Shown here piece after piece: positions 1 through 10,810 of a DNA stretch of 64,000 nt. This DNA comes from Fistulifera solaris (Eukaryota > Bacillariophyta > Bacillariophyceae > Naviculales > Stauroneidaceae). The position numbers were made by a program, and so were the translations under genes. The notes below the pieces were generated by a model, which searched no databases, was not told the origin of the DNA, and saw only the letters and a program-made list of their open reading frames with translations. The stretch lies in NCBI GenBank assembly GCA_030295235.1, contig AP026141.1, forward strand, positions 62,001 to 126,000, given 5' to 3'. Position 1 is the stretch's first letter, and each line of letters opens with the position of its first letter.

Positions 1-387
1 AACGGCCTTCTTTCGCGATGGTCGACCGTCGGTGAGTAGTGTTCAGCTGTTTCGAAGAGTTTAACGAGAGCTCCTCTGCTGGAGGTCATTTGATGAGGCA
101 AAATTACAATAAATAATAGACGAAGTTAAAAGTGCTCAAGTATTGGTAGATGTTTCATAGGAATACAAGACTTTTTAATTGAAAACGAACGTCAAATTCA
201 GAACGGATGCAAAACGGGAAATGCGTCTATTTTTTGGCTCACAATCTCGCACGAGTATAGCTAGACTTAGCACGATACGTTGCCAATACACTTACTGAAT
301 AATATGATTTGCAATAATACTCATGCATTAAATTCAATTTATGACTTGTATTTTATTCAACAAACAGAATGACCGATCGCTCGCCGC

Positions 388-1050
388 TCAACGATTTTGA
401 GACCACCCAGCGGAAGAGGCGGACGAATCTTGACTAACCGATTCTCCTTGTGTTGTGGAAACGGAATCCCATGATTTACGTTTCATGGGTTTGATGGTTT
501 CTACCATTTCATTTGATAAATTATCAAAGACGAGAGACCAGGCTGATAGCACCTTTTCCAAGTCCTTGCAATCTTCGCTTAGTGCCGATGAATACGACGC
601 CAAGGTCCTTAATAAGGCATCGCGCATCATGGACCAGTGACTGGTCTGAATGCGCGGAAAATTGGCGTGCTCCAAGCCAATTTCAAGTAGTTGACCAAAT
701 AGAGCGTCCATTTCGCATTCAAGCAAAGAGACACTCATATCCATCAATGTGGACGCCGTTCGCGCAGCTTCAATGAAATCCTCGCTTTCGAACATGGCAG
801 GGCCTGATGTAGTGCCAAAGGGAAATAGAAGTTTGTAGGAAAGAGGCGCCTTTGTAAAGATGCTGTAGAAGAAAGGAGAAATATCGTTAGAGCTGTAATG
901 CAAACATCGGCAGAGATTGGGTGACATACAAACTTACCTTTTCAGAAAACGATCCCCGAAATCATCCTCCCACGCCGGAGAAGAATCTTTGATACGTTCC
1001 CAAGAATCTTGCACAGCCGAAACAACGTCAGGACTGATGTCTTCCATCAT
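388..1050 (-). CDS. Globin-like single-domain protein, 195 aa, one intron
   Basis: Two exons: 1050-938 and 862-388, joined across a 75-nt GTAAGT...CAG intron (863-937). The start is the first of two tandem ATGs. Residues about 8-130 match the globin pattern: a helix-A tryptophan in QDSWERIK, then the FGDRFL..F..AP....LFPFG block of helices B-C, an FxxAAR helix E, and IGLEHANFP, whose His103 sits where the proximal haem histidine (F8) is expected. The distal position appears to be Ala70 instead of His or Gln. A Ser-rich tail of about 50 residues follows the fold. No signal peptide is visible, so a cytosolic place is inferred. The role could be oxygen or NO binding or redox sensing. The globin call rests on motif reading only. 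Confidence 0.6.
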
Positions 1051-2037
1051 CTTGACCTATTTTTATTAGAGAAATGAGCGTGCGCTAAGGGCGGAACGAT
1101 GATAAAGAATGAGCGTGATGCTTGCTTTTCCTGTAGCCGAGAAGACGAGATGATGAACAATGGGCAAATGAACAAGGGAAGGCGAAGAGTGGTCAGTGAT
1201 GGTTTGTGTTGTTTATCTTATCGTGATGTTTGGGGAGGAAGGAAGCGCAAAGAGCATCATAATTATTGTAGTTACGCAAAATGCACCAGAAGAACAACCT
1301 CCGGCATTTTTGGTCTATAATTGTCGTATCCTTATCATTGGTTTGACTATAGTAAAAAGTGGAGATAACAGAGTACTTCGTCTTTCGTCTTCGCATTATT
1401 GTTTATCCCTACAAAATTCTTTATTTCCCAAAGTCATTCAAGATTCAAGTTCCGATTAAGGTACTACGTATTTGTCCCATCTCCCATGTCCAGGTCGGAA
1501 ATTTGCGATACAAGCAGTAAATTCTTGAACCAAGAATCGAGACACCAAGACCAAATCATACAATATAAGCGATACCAATTGCCAGGGAGACACGGGAACG
1601 CACCTCTGCTTGGTACATTTTTCTACGGGGGCCTACGTGAGTGTACACTTTTTCCCGAACCTTCCAGTGACAGCTGTCAAGTGAAGGAAATGACAGTGAC
1701 GAGCAATAGTACTAGTGCATCAAACAACGTACGAAGTAAAAGTGCCGGAACTTTATGTTCTCTGTGAACTGTGTTGAATGCTCAAAATGTCTTGCTACCG
1801 ATTGAAATTGTACTGGGCTTGTTGAAAGTCTTTATGCATTCGTTTTGCGGTGCGACACCTGACGACTGATGACCAGAGGTAAAACACGAACTCTAATAAT
1901 AAAGTACCAGTACCTCACACCGACAAGCTCATTTTCATCATTATTTTCGAAAAACAAATGGATGAAATAGTAACGATTTCCAAGCCACTCAAAAACTGCA
2001 AGGATTAAAACAGTGAGGAAACGTTCTCTGAGTGCTG
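1051..2037. other. Intergenic region, no supported gene
   Basis: AT-rich spacer between the divergent globin-like and sulfotransferase genes. Open frames here lack recognisable domains. It must hold both promoters, but I see no convincing motif. Confidence 0.4.
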
Positions 2038-3354
2038 ATGAAAGAAAACAATGGAGAAGGGAGCCGCAAACGACGAACAAGACAAATTCTTTTGCCGGTT
2101 GGTGGAATCGCCGCTGTCCTTCTCTGTGAATCGCAGTTGTCTCAGCCATGGGAGCTTTCTAAGAACGTAACAATACCTCTAGCAACCAAGAAATCACTAA
2201 CAATGGAGTCACAAAAGATTTACAATGGCAAGATTTGGTGAATGGTAAATTGACTCTGGTCGGTTTAGATTATCACAACGATCAACAGATTCCGTACGCG
2301 TCCTTTTGTTACTTGGAAAATTGGTCGCATCATCATGAAGCACCACATGAAGTGCCTATGTTTCGGTATTTACAAAACGAATCAAAATATTGCAAGCAGA
2401 CTATCCTTCGTGTACAAGTCTCAACGGCGATAAAAGCCATGCGTGAATACGATGCATCCCATCCGCTCGAAACCAAGTTACTCGAATTTAAAGGCGTAAT
2501 CTTTCACGAAAGTCGAGTCGGTTCGACATTGATAGCGAATATGCTCGCGTCATTACCTAACACGCGTGTTTTTTTCGGAGTCGCGACCACCTATCATGGC
2601 CTTGAATTATGCGTGTCAAGATCAATCGTCCGATTGCACCCATCATCTCGTGACCGACGTAGTTTATATGATGCGACGCGTCTCTCGCCACAACCCTGCG
2701 CAATATATGTTTTGGAAGTTTCAGTCGGCGGCGACTTGGCAATTGGAAACATTTGCACGAGCAATGCCGCATATTCCTTGGATCTTTGTGTATCGTGATC
2801 CGGTGCATGTGATGGTCAGTCATTTTCAAGACGCCCAAAAGCACAAAGGCCCTCCCAAATGTGCACAACGGCAACGAAATCGACCGCCACCGGTTGTTGT
2901 GAAATTATTGGAACGGTACTATGGTGATGCGTTGTCGATGAATCTGGGAAAACAACTGGCGCAAGCTGTTTCAGTCGAGCAATACTGCGCGGCGCATTTG
3001 GCGAGTCTCACCAACACTGCCGTTTCCGTCCTGCAACAAAACAATAAAGGAAGAGCTGTCAATTACGAGCTACTACCGGATCTGCTGTGGAACGATCTGT
3101 TACCGAATCATTTTCAATACAATGCATCAAATGTTGAAATAGCCCGCATGCAAGAGCAAGCCAAACTGTATTCGAAAGGTGTTGTCGGGAAAACGAGCAA
3201 ACTAGATAAAGTGGGGATTTTTGAAAGTGATAGTCAACGAAAAGAACAAGCCGCTAGTACTGCAATCAAATCAGCCGCACAAGGTGCTTTACAGGAGTCG
3301 TATGAGCAATTAGAAGCCTTGTCGAAGCAAAGCCACACCCACAAACATATTTGA
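2038..3354 (+). CDS. P-loop sulfotransferase-like type II membrane protein (frame broken twice)
   Basis: Paralogue of the intact gene at 8819-10345. The N-terminus is basic and followed by one hydrophobic segment (QILLPVGGIAAVLL), giving a type II Golgi-like topology. The 5'-phosphosulfate loop is GVIFHESRVGSTLIAN, and the 3'-phosphate motif is in WIFVYRDPVHVMVSHF. Such enzymes move sulfate from PAPS to a glycan or protein in the Golgi; the acceptor is unknown. The frame is interrupted near 2190 (AAA run, tentative) and at a run of seven T (2569-2575). With six T the protein would read RVFSES, matching RVYSES of the paralogue. Otherwise both proteins align to the C-terminus, so I read these as length errors in base runs instead of a dead gene. 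Confidence 0.65.
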
Positions 3355-3369
3355 CTAAGTAAACACAGT

Positions 3370-3899
3370 TTACTCCATTTTATCCAAAAGTTTCACTCGA
3401 TCCAAAATTTCCCGTTTACTTGTTTCTTCTATTTCGCCCGCCAACATGAATTCATCGAGAATCGAATAGACTTTATTGAAATGAAATACAATATCCAATT
3501 CACAGACATTGTTGAAGTAGGAATCCAGTAATTCCACAAACAAATGAATCGTCTCCAAGTAACTTAGTTCATTGTCGTTGACATCGACAGCAATCGTAAA
3601 GAACAAACCGGCGTATCTTCGATAGATCAATTTGTAATTGTTGTATTCGATAAAGTTGGTGTACTTTTTGTCGCGTGCGGTCACCAATCGATGCACTTCA
3701 GCTTCCATGCGGACCTTTTCGAGTTCCGGTGTTGTACCTATGTTGTTTGCGACAGTCGGAGGCGTGTACCATTTCGATAAGCGTGTTTTGCCTTGACGGT
3801 TTTGTAGCAAAAAGAATCGGATCTTTGATGATTGAAGAGCAATGAGACTTTGGATGTTTTAACAGGCGCAGCGCTTCTCCTGACTATTCCACGTACCAT
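3370..3899 (-). CDS. AP2S1: AP-2 complex subunit sigma (clathrin adaptor small chain)
   Basis: The 151-aa protein begins [20 protein letters not shown] and carries the sigma-adaptin landmarks [55 protein letters not shown] and [10 protein letters not shown], nearly colinear with animal and plant AP2S. A ten-residue Pro/Asn insert follows the KWY. It forms the small core subunit of AP-2 in clathrin-mediated endocytosis at the plasma membrane. The first exon is only the ATG (3899-3897): a GTACGT donor follows immediately, and the 74-nt intron (3823-3896) ends AAAG before ATC CGA. Without this intron the conserved IRFFLLQN start has no methionine. It is convergent with the upstream sulfotransferase, only 15 bp apart. 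Confidence 0.9.
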
Positions 3900-4699
3900 A
3901 TTATATTCGCCCTTATTATTTCAATGATTTAAGGGAAACTTTATTAAGATAACAAGAAGCAAGAGTGCTCTTGCAGATCGTAATTACGGAGTAATGTAGC
4001 AGCGCCATGGTCGTCGCCGTGATCGTGGCCGTTGCGGGCATTCGTTTACCGCTCCGACACCTATTTCATCATAAACACTGCCTTTCGTCCTTCCGTCACC
4101 CGCAGTCATTGAAACCGCCTTATTGTCCAAAGTCCAAAATCAAGACGCGTAAAAGAAGGGCGCACTTTATCGAAGGAATAAGCCAAACCGTCTCAGCTTC
4201 CAGCTTCCAGCTTCCGTCCCACATCTCGGAACTTTGTCAATGTTCCCTTTACCGTTTCTGCAACAACACACAACACGCCCTGTGCCCTGATTCAAGTTCA
4301 AAAGGGGAAAACAGAAAACGGCAGCGTGAAGCGTCAGTGAGAAGTGAGAATGCAGAGACATGAGACACGGATGCGGACATGACATGATAAGAACAATAAA
4401 GAGCAAAGGTCGCTGTGCTGCTCTCCGTGAACAGTACAGATGGTATCTTGGCATCCCCAAAATCCTGTTGAGCTGCTACATTAACTGTCCGAAATAATGA
4501 CTTCCTCTCCAACTTGCCGGAACTTTAACATCGCCACGCGCCACCACTTCTTTCCTTTTTCACAAATCCTTTGGTCTCGTTTTTCGAAAAAGACCTTGCC
4601 TTTTTTCTTCCTTTTTCTGTTTTGCTTCCTTCACATTCACATCCATCGCAAAGAGCCATTCACATTTAACAGATCATCTAACGCTTAACAGCTGCAACA
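3900..4699. promoter_or_regulatory. Shared upstream region of AP-2 sigma and the cyclase-PDE gene
   Basis: About 800 bp between divergent starts. It contains pyrimidine-rich stretches (4530-4630) just before the cyclase ATG, probably 5' leader. No gene is supported. Confidence 0.4.
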
Positions 4700-7600
4700 A
4701 TGGTCAACAAGTTGTTAAAGCCTTCCGAAGAGGAAGCTCTCTTGCGTCTCGCCAACGAGGACGATGATGACTTTTCGACGTTCGGTCAAGACGACGATGA
4801 GGAGTCTTCCGATGAAGAGTCGCTCGAAGAGAAAGGGTCCGTCAATGAAGCCCGAAGAGATGTCAAACTGATGAATGTAGCGCGAGCTATGGTCATTCTC
4901 TTCTTACTCACGGTGGCCTGTATTGGGTCAGAAGTCGCCTTTGTGGTGGCCGTGTTGGGAGAAGAACGAGTCTTTCGCAACAGCTATTATGAAGCTGCGG
5001 AAATGATCACGGAACAGTTTTATAGTCACATGCACGATGACTTGTGGTTGAGTAAGACACTGGCGGCGCAGTTGAATCAAGCGGCAGGAACGACAAGCGC
5101 TTGGCCGAATGTGACGTACTCGGACTTTCACGAGATTTGTGAAGGCCCCTTGCATTTGAGTCAAGCCAAGATGATCCACTGGACTCCGGTGGTCTCCAAC
5201 AAACAAGCGTGGGAAGCCTATGTCATGTCAACTTATCCGGCAAATTTAGATCAGTCGGCCATCGTGTCCGAATCGTCCGTCTCTTTTCATGTTTCGGACA
5301 CACTCCAAATGCATGGCTTTTCCCAAGGTAGGCTCTACAAGGTAAATGCGACGGAAGACCTGTACTATCCGATCTGGCAGTCCTCTCCTTCGTTTGATCA
5401 AGGAATGGGTACATCCTTTGAAGAAGGCACCAACCCGGTACGAAAGTCTTCTCTCTACGAAGTCATGAGACGAAAAGGAAGCTATCTGAGTCGCATGTTC
5501 TACAACGATACACGTCAGAGCGATTTTGCGGTGTACACCACACCACGTAGCATGATTTACTATCCAGTTATGGAGGCTGAACAAGTGGTTGGCGTTGTCA
5601 ATCTGGAATTTGAGTTTTCGACATATTTCAAGAACTCCTTGGATGACAAGGATTATCAAACAGCCATCCATGCTGTAGTCAAGAACACCTGCGACGATGA
5701 TATGTATACATTCACTATCACCGGCTCGTCGTCGGAATATCTTGGCATCGGCGACAAGCATAACTTAGACGACGGCTTTGAGGTACGCAGCATTGCTCCA
5801 GAAGGATACCTTGCACTCTTCGAAGAGCATGGCAATCTTCCCATGGATGAAACCTGTTTCTACCAGATCAAGCTCTATCCTTCGAAAGCGTTCAAGAATA
5901 GCTTTGCCACATGGGCCCCTGATATCTATCGTGCGATTTTACTGGGCTCCTTTTGCTGCATCATTGCCGTCTTCTTGGCGTACGATAAATTGATTGAACG
6001 CCACCAGAAGAACGTCATCAGCGCGGCGGAGCGATCCGATGCAATTGTGCGCTCGCTATTCCCTGCCAACATCCGTGACAAGCTCTACGAAAAAGCAAAA
6101 AGGAAGGAAGAAGAAAAGCGACAACGACAGAAGCAAGCCAATTCCTTCCTTGCTAGCGACGCGGGTTCTGTTGGCTCGGGAAGCGCGGGAAAAGGAGGAT
6201 TGATTGTAACGAACAAGAACAAGTTAAAGAACTTTGTGAACGACGGAGGCCGCTTTAAAAATGCATTTGAGGACGATCCAATCGCTGATTTGTTTCCGCA
6301 GACCACAATCTTGTTTGCCGACATTGCAGGTAAATGATCGCGTCTTTTCTTTTGTTCATCATTGTAGAAGAATGCATTTCTTACTATTGTACAATCACAG
6401 GATTTACGGCATGGTCGAGCGAGCGCGAGCCTTCTCAAGTTTTTACTTTGCTGGAGAACATTTATGCCGTAATGGACAAATTGGCGAAAAAGAACAATGT
6501 ATTCAAGGTGGAAACTGTGGGAGACTGCTATGTAGCAGCGACAGGTCTTCCAGACCCTCAAGAACAGCATGCGGTTATTATGGTTCGATTTGCTCAAATC
6601 TGCTTGGTGAAAATAAGAGAGTTGGTCTTGGCATTGGAGTCGCAACTCGGACCTGGAACCGCTGACTTGGCTATGCGGGCTGGTATCCACTCTGGGCCCG
6701 TAACGGCGGGTGTATTGCGAGGTCAGAAGGCACGGTTCCAGTTGTTCGGTGATACGATGAACACGGCAGCGCGCATGGAGAGCAATGGATCTCCTCATAA
6801 AGTCCACATTTCGAGCGAGACTTACGAGTATTTGAAGCAAAGCGGAAAAGCGCACTGGGCAACCCCAAGGGAAGAGCTCGTTCACGCCAAGGGCAAGGGC
6901 TCGGTGCAGACTTACTGGATCAAGTCCATGTCTGGAGGTAGTTCTGCGGCAAGTTCTAGTGATGATATGAACGGTCCTGCAAGAAGAGTTTCGCATTTGT
7001 TATCCACGACGAAACCTTGGGAGGGAACTTATTTGGAACAGTATTTTGGTCTTACGGAAGTAAGCGACGCACTTGAACGCTTAGTAAACTGGAACGCGGA
7101 TCTGCTTGCATCGTTGCTGAAGTCGATCGTTGCTTCACGAGTAGCTGCTGGTCGACCAGGCAGTGCCCCAGTCATTTCAGAAAGAAAAGTGGCCGGCGAT
7201 TTGGTTCTGGACGAAATCGAAATGGAAATCAAGGTACCTGATTTTGATGCCGTTGCTGCTGAAGAAATAGATAACGTGATGTCGAAAGTCCAACTTCCCG
7301 AGTTTGTCAAGAACGAGCTTCATGACTTTGTGGCATGCATCGCTTCAGGGTACATGCACAATTCATTCCATAACTTCGAGCATGCCTCTCATGTGATTCT
7401 GTCCTCCAATAAGTTGCTTAAACGAATCATGTCGCTAGACAATCACAAAAACAACTCCACCGGGGAGGCGATCACATCGCATGATCTCTACGAGCATACC
7501 TATGGAATCGGTACCGACCCTCTTACTCAGTTCGCCATTGTCTTTTCGGCCCTTATTCATGACGTTGGTCATGTCGGTGTTCCCAATTTCGTCTTGGCCG

Positions 7601-8674
7601 AGGAAAATCCGGATCTAGCCGAGCGATACGTTCATAAGAGTATTGCTGAGCAACATTCCGTCACCGTGGCATGGGATTTGTTAATGCAACCTCATTTCCG
7701 AAACCTACGATCGTACATTTATACGACCGAAGAAGAATGTGTCCGTTTCAGACGACTTTTGGTCAACATGGTTATGGCGACCGACATTTTCGATCCCGAC
7801 TTGAAAGCTTTACGTACTTCTCGTTGGGAGATGGCTTTTGGTGAGGAAGGAGGAACCAACAGCACTCTGAATATCGCTCGCAAGGCAACAATTGTCATTG
7901 AGCACGTAATTCAAGCGTCGGACGTATCTCATACCATGCAGCATTGGTACATCTATAAGGTAAGCAACAGAATAACATATTCGAATTGATCTTCGTGTGC
8001 ACAACTGTGACTGACACTTGCTTTGATAAATTAAGAAATGGAACGAGCGGCTTTTCGAAGAGATGTACACGGCCTACGCCGAAGGAAGGACGAAAAAGGA
8101 TCCTTCGGAAGGCTGGTACGGCGGCGAAATTTGGTTCTTTGACAATTACGTGATTCCGTTGGCCACAAAGCTCAAGAAGTGCGGTGTTTTTGGGTTTTCA
8201 AGTGACGAGTATCTCAACTACGCCACCCAGAATCGTATGGAGTGGGAAGCCAAGGGACAAGAAGTAGTGGAGGCAATGAGAGAAAGGGTGATCGCCAAGC
8301 TTGCTTTGAAACACGAAATGGAAAAGAATGAAGACATTCCCATGGAAATCACCATGTCATCGGAGCCCGAGACTAAGCCGGTACTTGAGTCTGTTCTAGA
8401 GTCCACTGAGGAAACAGCCGATGCTCCCTTACGCACAGTAATCGCTCCCGCTGGAAAGCTTGGTGTCATTATCGATACGACTCCCGGCCAAACAACAATG
8501 GTGCACCGCGTACTTGAAAATTCACCTATGATGGGCATGATCAAACCGGGCGATCAAATTGTTTCCATTGATAGTATCCCTACCAGTAACATGTCGACTG
8601 AAGCGATTGCCGCGTTGTTGAAGTCAACAGCTGCTCATCCACGCCGCTTTGTCATCCGTAGAGATACGGACTAA
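4700..8674 (+). CDS. Membrane nucleotide cyclase-phosphodiesterase-PDZ fusion, 1275 aa
   Basis: Three exons (4700-6329, 6401-7959, 8036-8674) with GT-AG introns of 71 and 76 nt. Order: acidic cytosolic N-terminus; TM1 about 62-84; a lumenal or extracellular sensor region about 90-405; TM2 about 410-428; a charged linker; a class III cyclase (about 533-710); a PDEase HD domain (about 800-1110); and a PDZ domain (about 1200-1272). The cyclase has both metal Asp residues (FADIAGF D541, VGDCY D585) and the NTAARMES transition-state Asn/Arg. The base-reading pair is Glu (KVETVGD) and Gln (RFQLFGD). The Glu is guanylyl-type, but the second residue is neither the Cys of guanylyl nor the Asp of adenylyl enzymes, so cAMP versus cGMP is open. 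PDE metal ligands are visible in HNSFHNFEHASHV and LIHDVGHVGVPN. One chain could thus make and break a cyclic nucleotide and be tethered by its PDZ domain. No frame break. Confidence 0.88.
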
Positions 8675-8818
8675 CAATTTTTAAGATCCGCCCTTGTGCG
8701 GATCCGACACAATCTTGATATTTTCGTTTTGTTTTTGGTATTTCAGTTTTAATCAATTCACATTTTAAAGAAGAATAAGAATCTTTGATTATGAATACAT
8801 GCTGTTCTCGTCTCGCTT

Positions 8819-10345
8819 TTATAACCGCTCGAGTTCTTGAAATGACGACTCCAAAATCTCATGCGCCGCACGCTTCAATGATGGACTCGCGATGGCCGCC
8901 TTGTGCTCGGAATCTCCTTGAAAATCTCCCTTCTTTTCTTGCCTTCCCTTGGAATATTGTCCCGATGTAATTTGCATTCGCTGAAGCGCCGAGGCACTCA
9001 CGGCAAGATGCCAATGATTTGGCAACAAATCATCCCACAGAGCCTCCGGTAACCGTTGATAATTGACCGCTCGTCCCGTATGTGGATGACTGTGCAGCCC
9101 TTTTAAGGCACTTTCGGTAATACTCGCCAAATGGGCGGCACAGTAATCAATGGGATCGACTTGCATGGCATCCCGGGTATTCAAATCGCGCTCCAAAATA
9201 TCCAAAACTTGCGACGGAGGATTCATTCGTTGCCGTCGTACACAATTGGCATTTTTGATACTGGCTTTCCCGAGAGATCCTTGCAGGTGACTAACCATGA
9301 CTTCGACGGGTGAACGGTAGACAAAGAACCACGGTGTATCGGGGAAGGCTTCGAGAAAGACATCCAAGTGCAGTGTACCGGCCGATTGAATTTTGAAAAA
9401 GACGTGTGTTTCTTGGGCATTGTCCGTCCGTTGCATGAGATAGATCGTGTCTTGTAGTAACGGCACGGCCAGTTTATTTTCCTTGCAGTCGTCGCCTCCA
9501 CAACCCAATGTCATGGCCGTAATCGGAGGACCGGATTCGGAATAGACACGATGCGTTTCACTCATCGAAGCCATCAGATTGGCCACCAACGTCGATCCGC
9601 AGCGACTCTCGTGAAAGACAACTCCTCCCAATTGAAGTACATGCGTCGGTGCAGTCGCATCATACGCTCGAATGCGATCCATCAAAAGCTGAAACGGCAC
9701 TTGAACCCGTGTTTGATCGCACTGCGGACTGTTGGAGATCAAATCACGAAACATGGGATAGGTCGAAGGATCTTGTTTGTGCAATTTCCAATCGAGTTTA
9801 CAGAAAATACCGTACACTCCCGCGTAGTTCACTTCCCTTCCGTTCATTTGCTGGGCTATTTCATGCTCCGCCGGGATGAATCGCAATTCGATTAAATGAG
9901 TGCGCGCATTCAAAATATCTTGCCAGGCCGGATCGGTCGTCGGATCGCTCTCATCCAGCACACGATGCGTTCCATCTCCTCGTTCTGTATTATGCCCCCG
10001 AAATCGTTGAGGCTTGTCACGAAACATGCCGTGATTGTGTCTATTTTCGGGACGCTGATGATGATGATAATTCCTGTGCGGATGAAGTGCTTCATCGTCG
10101 GCTGGTTCTTCTTGCAGCAGATACATTTCGTGTTGCAACAACATCAAAGGATGCAACGGATATTTGTGTTGCAATAACCAGAACATCCATACAATGACCG
10201 CACTCGCAGCTCCCATGAGACTGACGTTTCGTTGGTAACGGAGTGTCGCTGCACGTCCGCGATTGCCTTTAATGACGCGCGGTCGATGATTGATAGACGA
10301 AGAAACTAAATCGCCTCGAAAGATTCCTGCGGCTGTCGATGTCAT
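8819..10345 (-). CDS. P-loop sulfotransferase-like type II membrane protein, 508 aa
   Basis: Single exon. I take the ATG at 10345, where the protein begins MTSTAAG; an in-frame TTG further upstream is less likely. A signal anchor (SLMGAASAVIVWMFWLLQ, about residues 40-58) is followed by a His-rich stem and the catalytic domain. The PAPS 5'-loop is GVVFHESRCGSTLVANLMAS and the 3'-phosphate region is WFFVYRSPVEVMVSHL, followed by the family-specific YCAAHLASIT and GRAVNYQRLPEALW. It probably sulfates glycans or proteins in the Golgi lumen. It lies tail to tail with the cyclase-PDE gene, 144 bp apart, and is the intact paralogue of 2038-3354, so the pair brackets AP-2 sigma and the cyclase. Acceptor unknown. 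Confidence 0.8.
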   Translation of the reverse strand: MTSTAAGIFRGDLVSSSINHRPRVIKGNRGRAATLRYQRNVSLMGAASAVIVWMFWLLQHKYPLHPLMLLQHEMYLLQEEPADDEALHPHRNYHHHQRPENRHNHGMFRDKPQRFRGHNTERGDGTHRVLDESDPTTDPAWQDILNARTHLIELRFIPAEHEIAQQMNGREVNYAGVYGIFCKLDWKLHKQDPSTYPMFRDLISNSPQCDQTRVQVPFQLLMDRIRAYDATAPTHVLQLGGVVFHESRCGSTLVANLMASMSETHRVYSESGPPITAMTLGCGGDDCKENKLAVPLLQDTIYLMQRTDNAQETHVFFKIQSAGTLHLDVFLEAFPDTPWFFVYRSPVEVMVSHLQGSLGKASIKNANCVRRQRMNPPSQVLDILERDLNTRDAMQVDPIDYCAAHLASITESALKGLHSHPHTGRAVNYQRLPEALWDDLLPNHWHLAVSASALQRMQITSGQYSKGRQEKKGDFQGDSEHKAAIASPSLKRAAHEILESSFQELERL

Positions 10346-10810
10346 TCTTGTCTTTTTGTGTTTGTGTGTATGCAACAATTATGAAAGGAGCAGCATAGAA
10401 GATGCGAAACACAAATCAAATGACTTTTGTAAACACAGCGTTTATACCCGCACACTTGCATCATGACAACTCGCACACTTATTGTCGTTGTCGTGTTGGA
10501 AAACGAAATGCGTGGTATACGTTGAAGTTTATCGTTGAGCCTGAAACACGATTTGTGACTAATGGCCATTTGCCGTTGAAGATCCTTACTACTGCGTATT
10601 ACTTTAAGAACGTTTTCTGTATTTTGCCAGGACTAGAAGTTCAGTCATGAACCATCACTGGAGTCACTCTAGGGTTTTGTTCGTCTCTCTATGCTTGTGC
10701 AAAGTATCAACAATGGATGTTATGTAAATCATTGATGTTGTTTAGGTCTACCAGAAACATCAAAATGCGTCTTTTCAATTGCATTGTCGACAAATGTTGG
10801 GGAATACGTG

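Noticed and set aside
1399-1767. 122-codon plus-strand open frame
   Set aside because: No domain, no paralogue, low-information composition.
6085-6996. 303-codon minus-strand open frame opposite the cyclase domain
   Set aside because: It lies antisense to well-supported coding sequence and spans an intron; a composition shadow.
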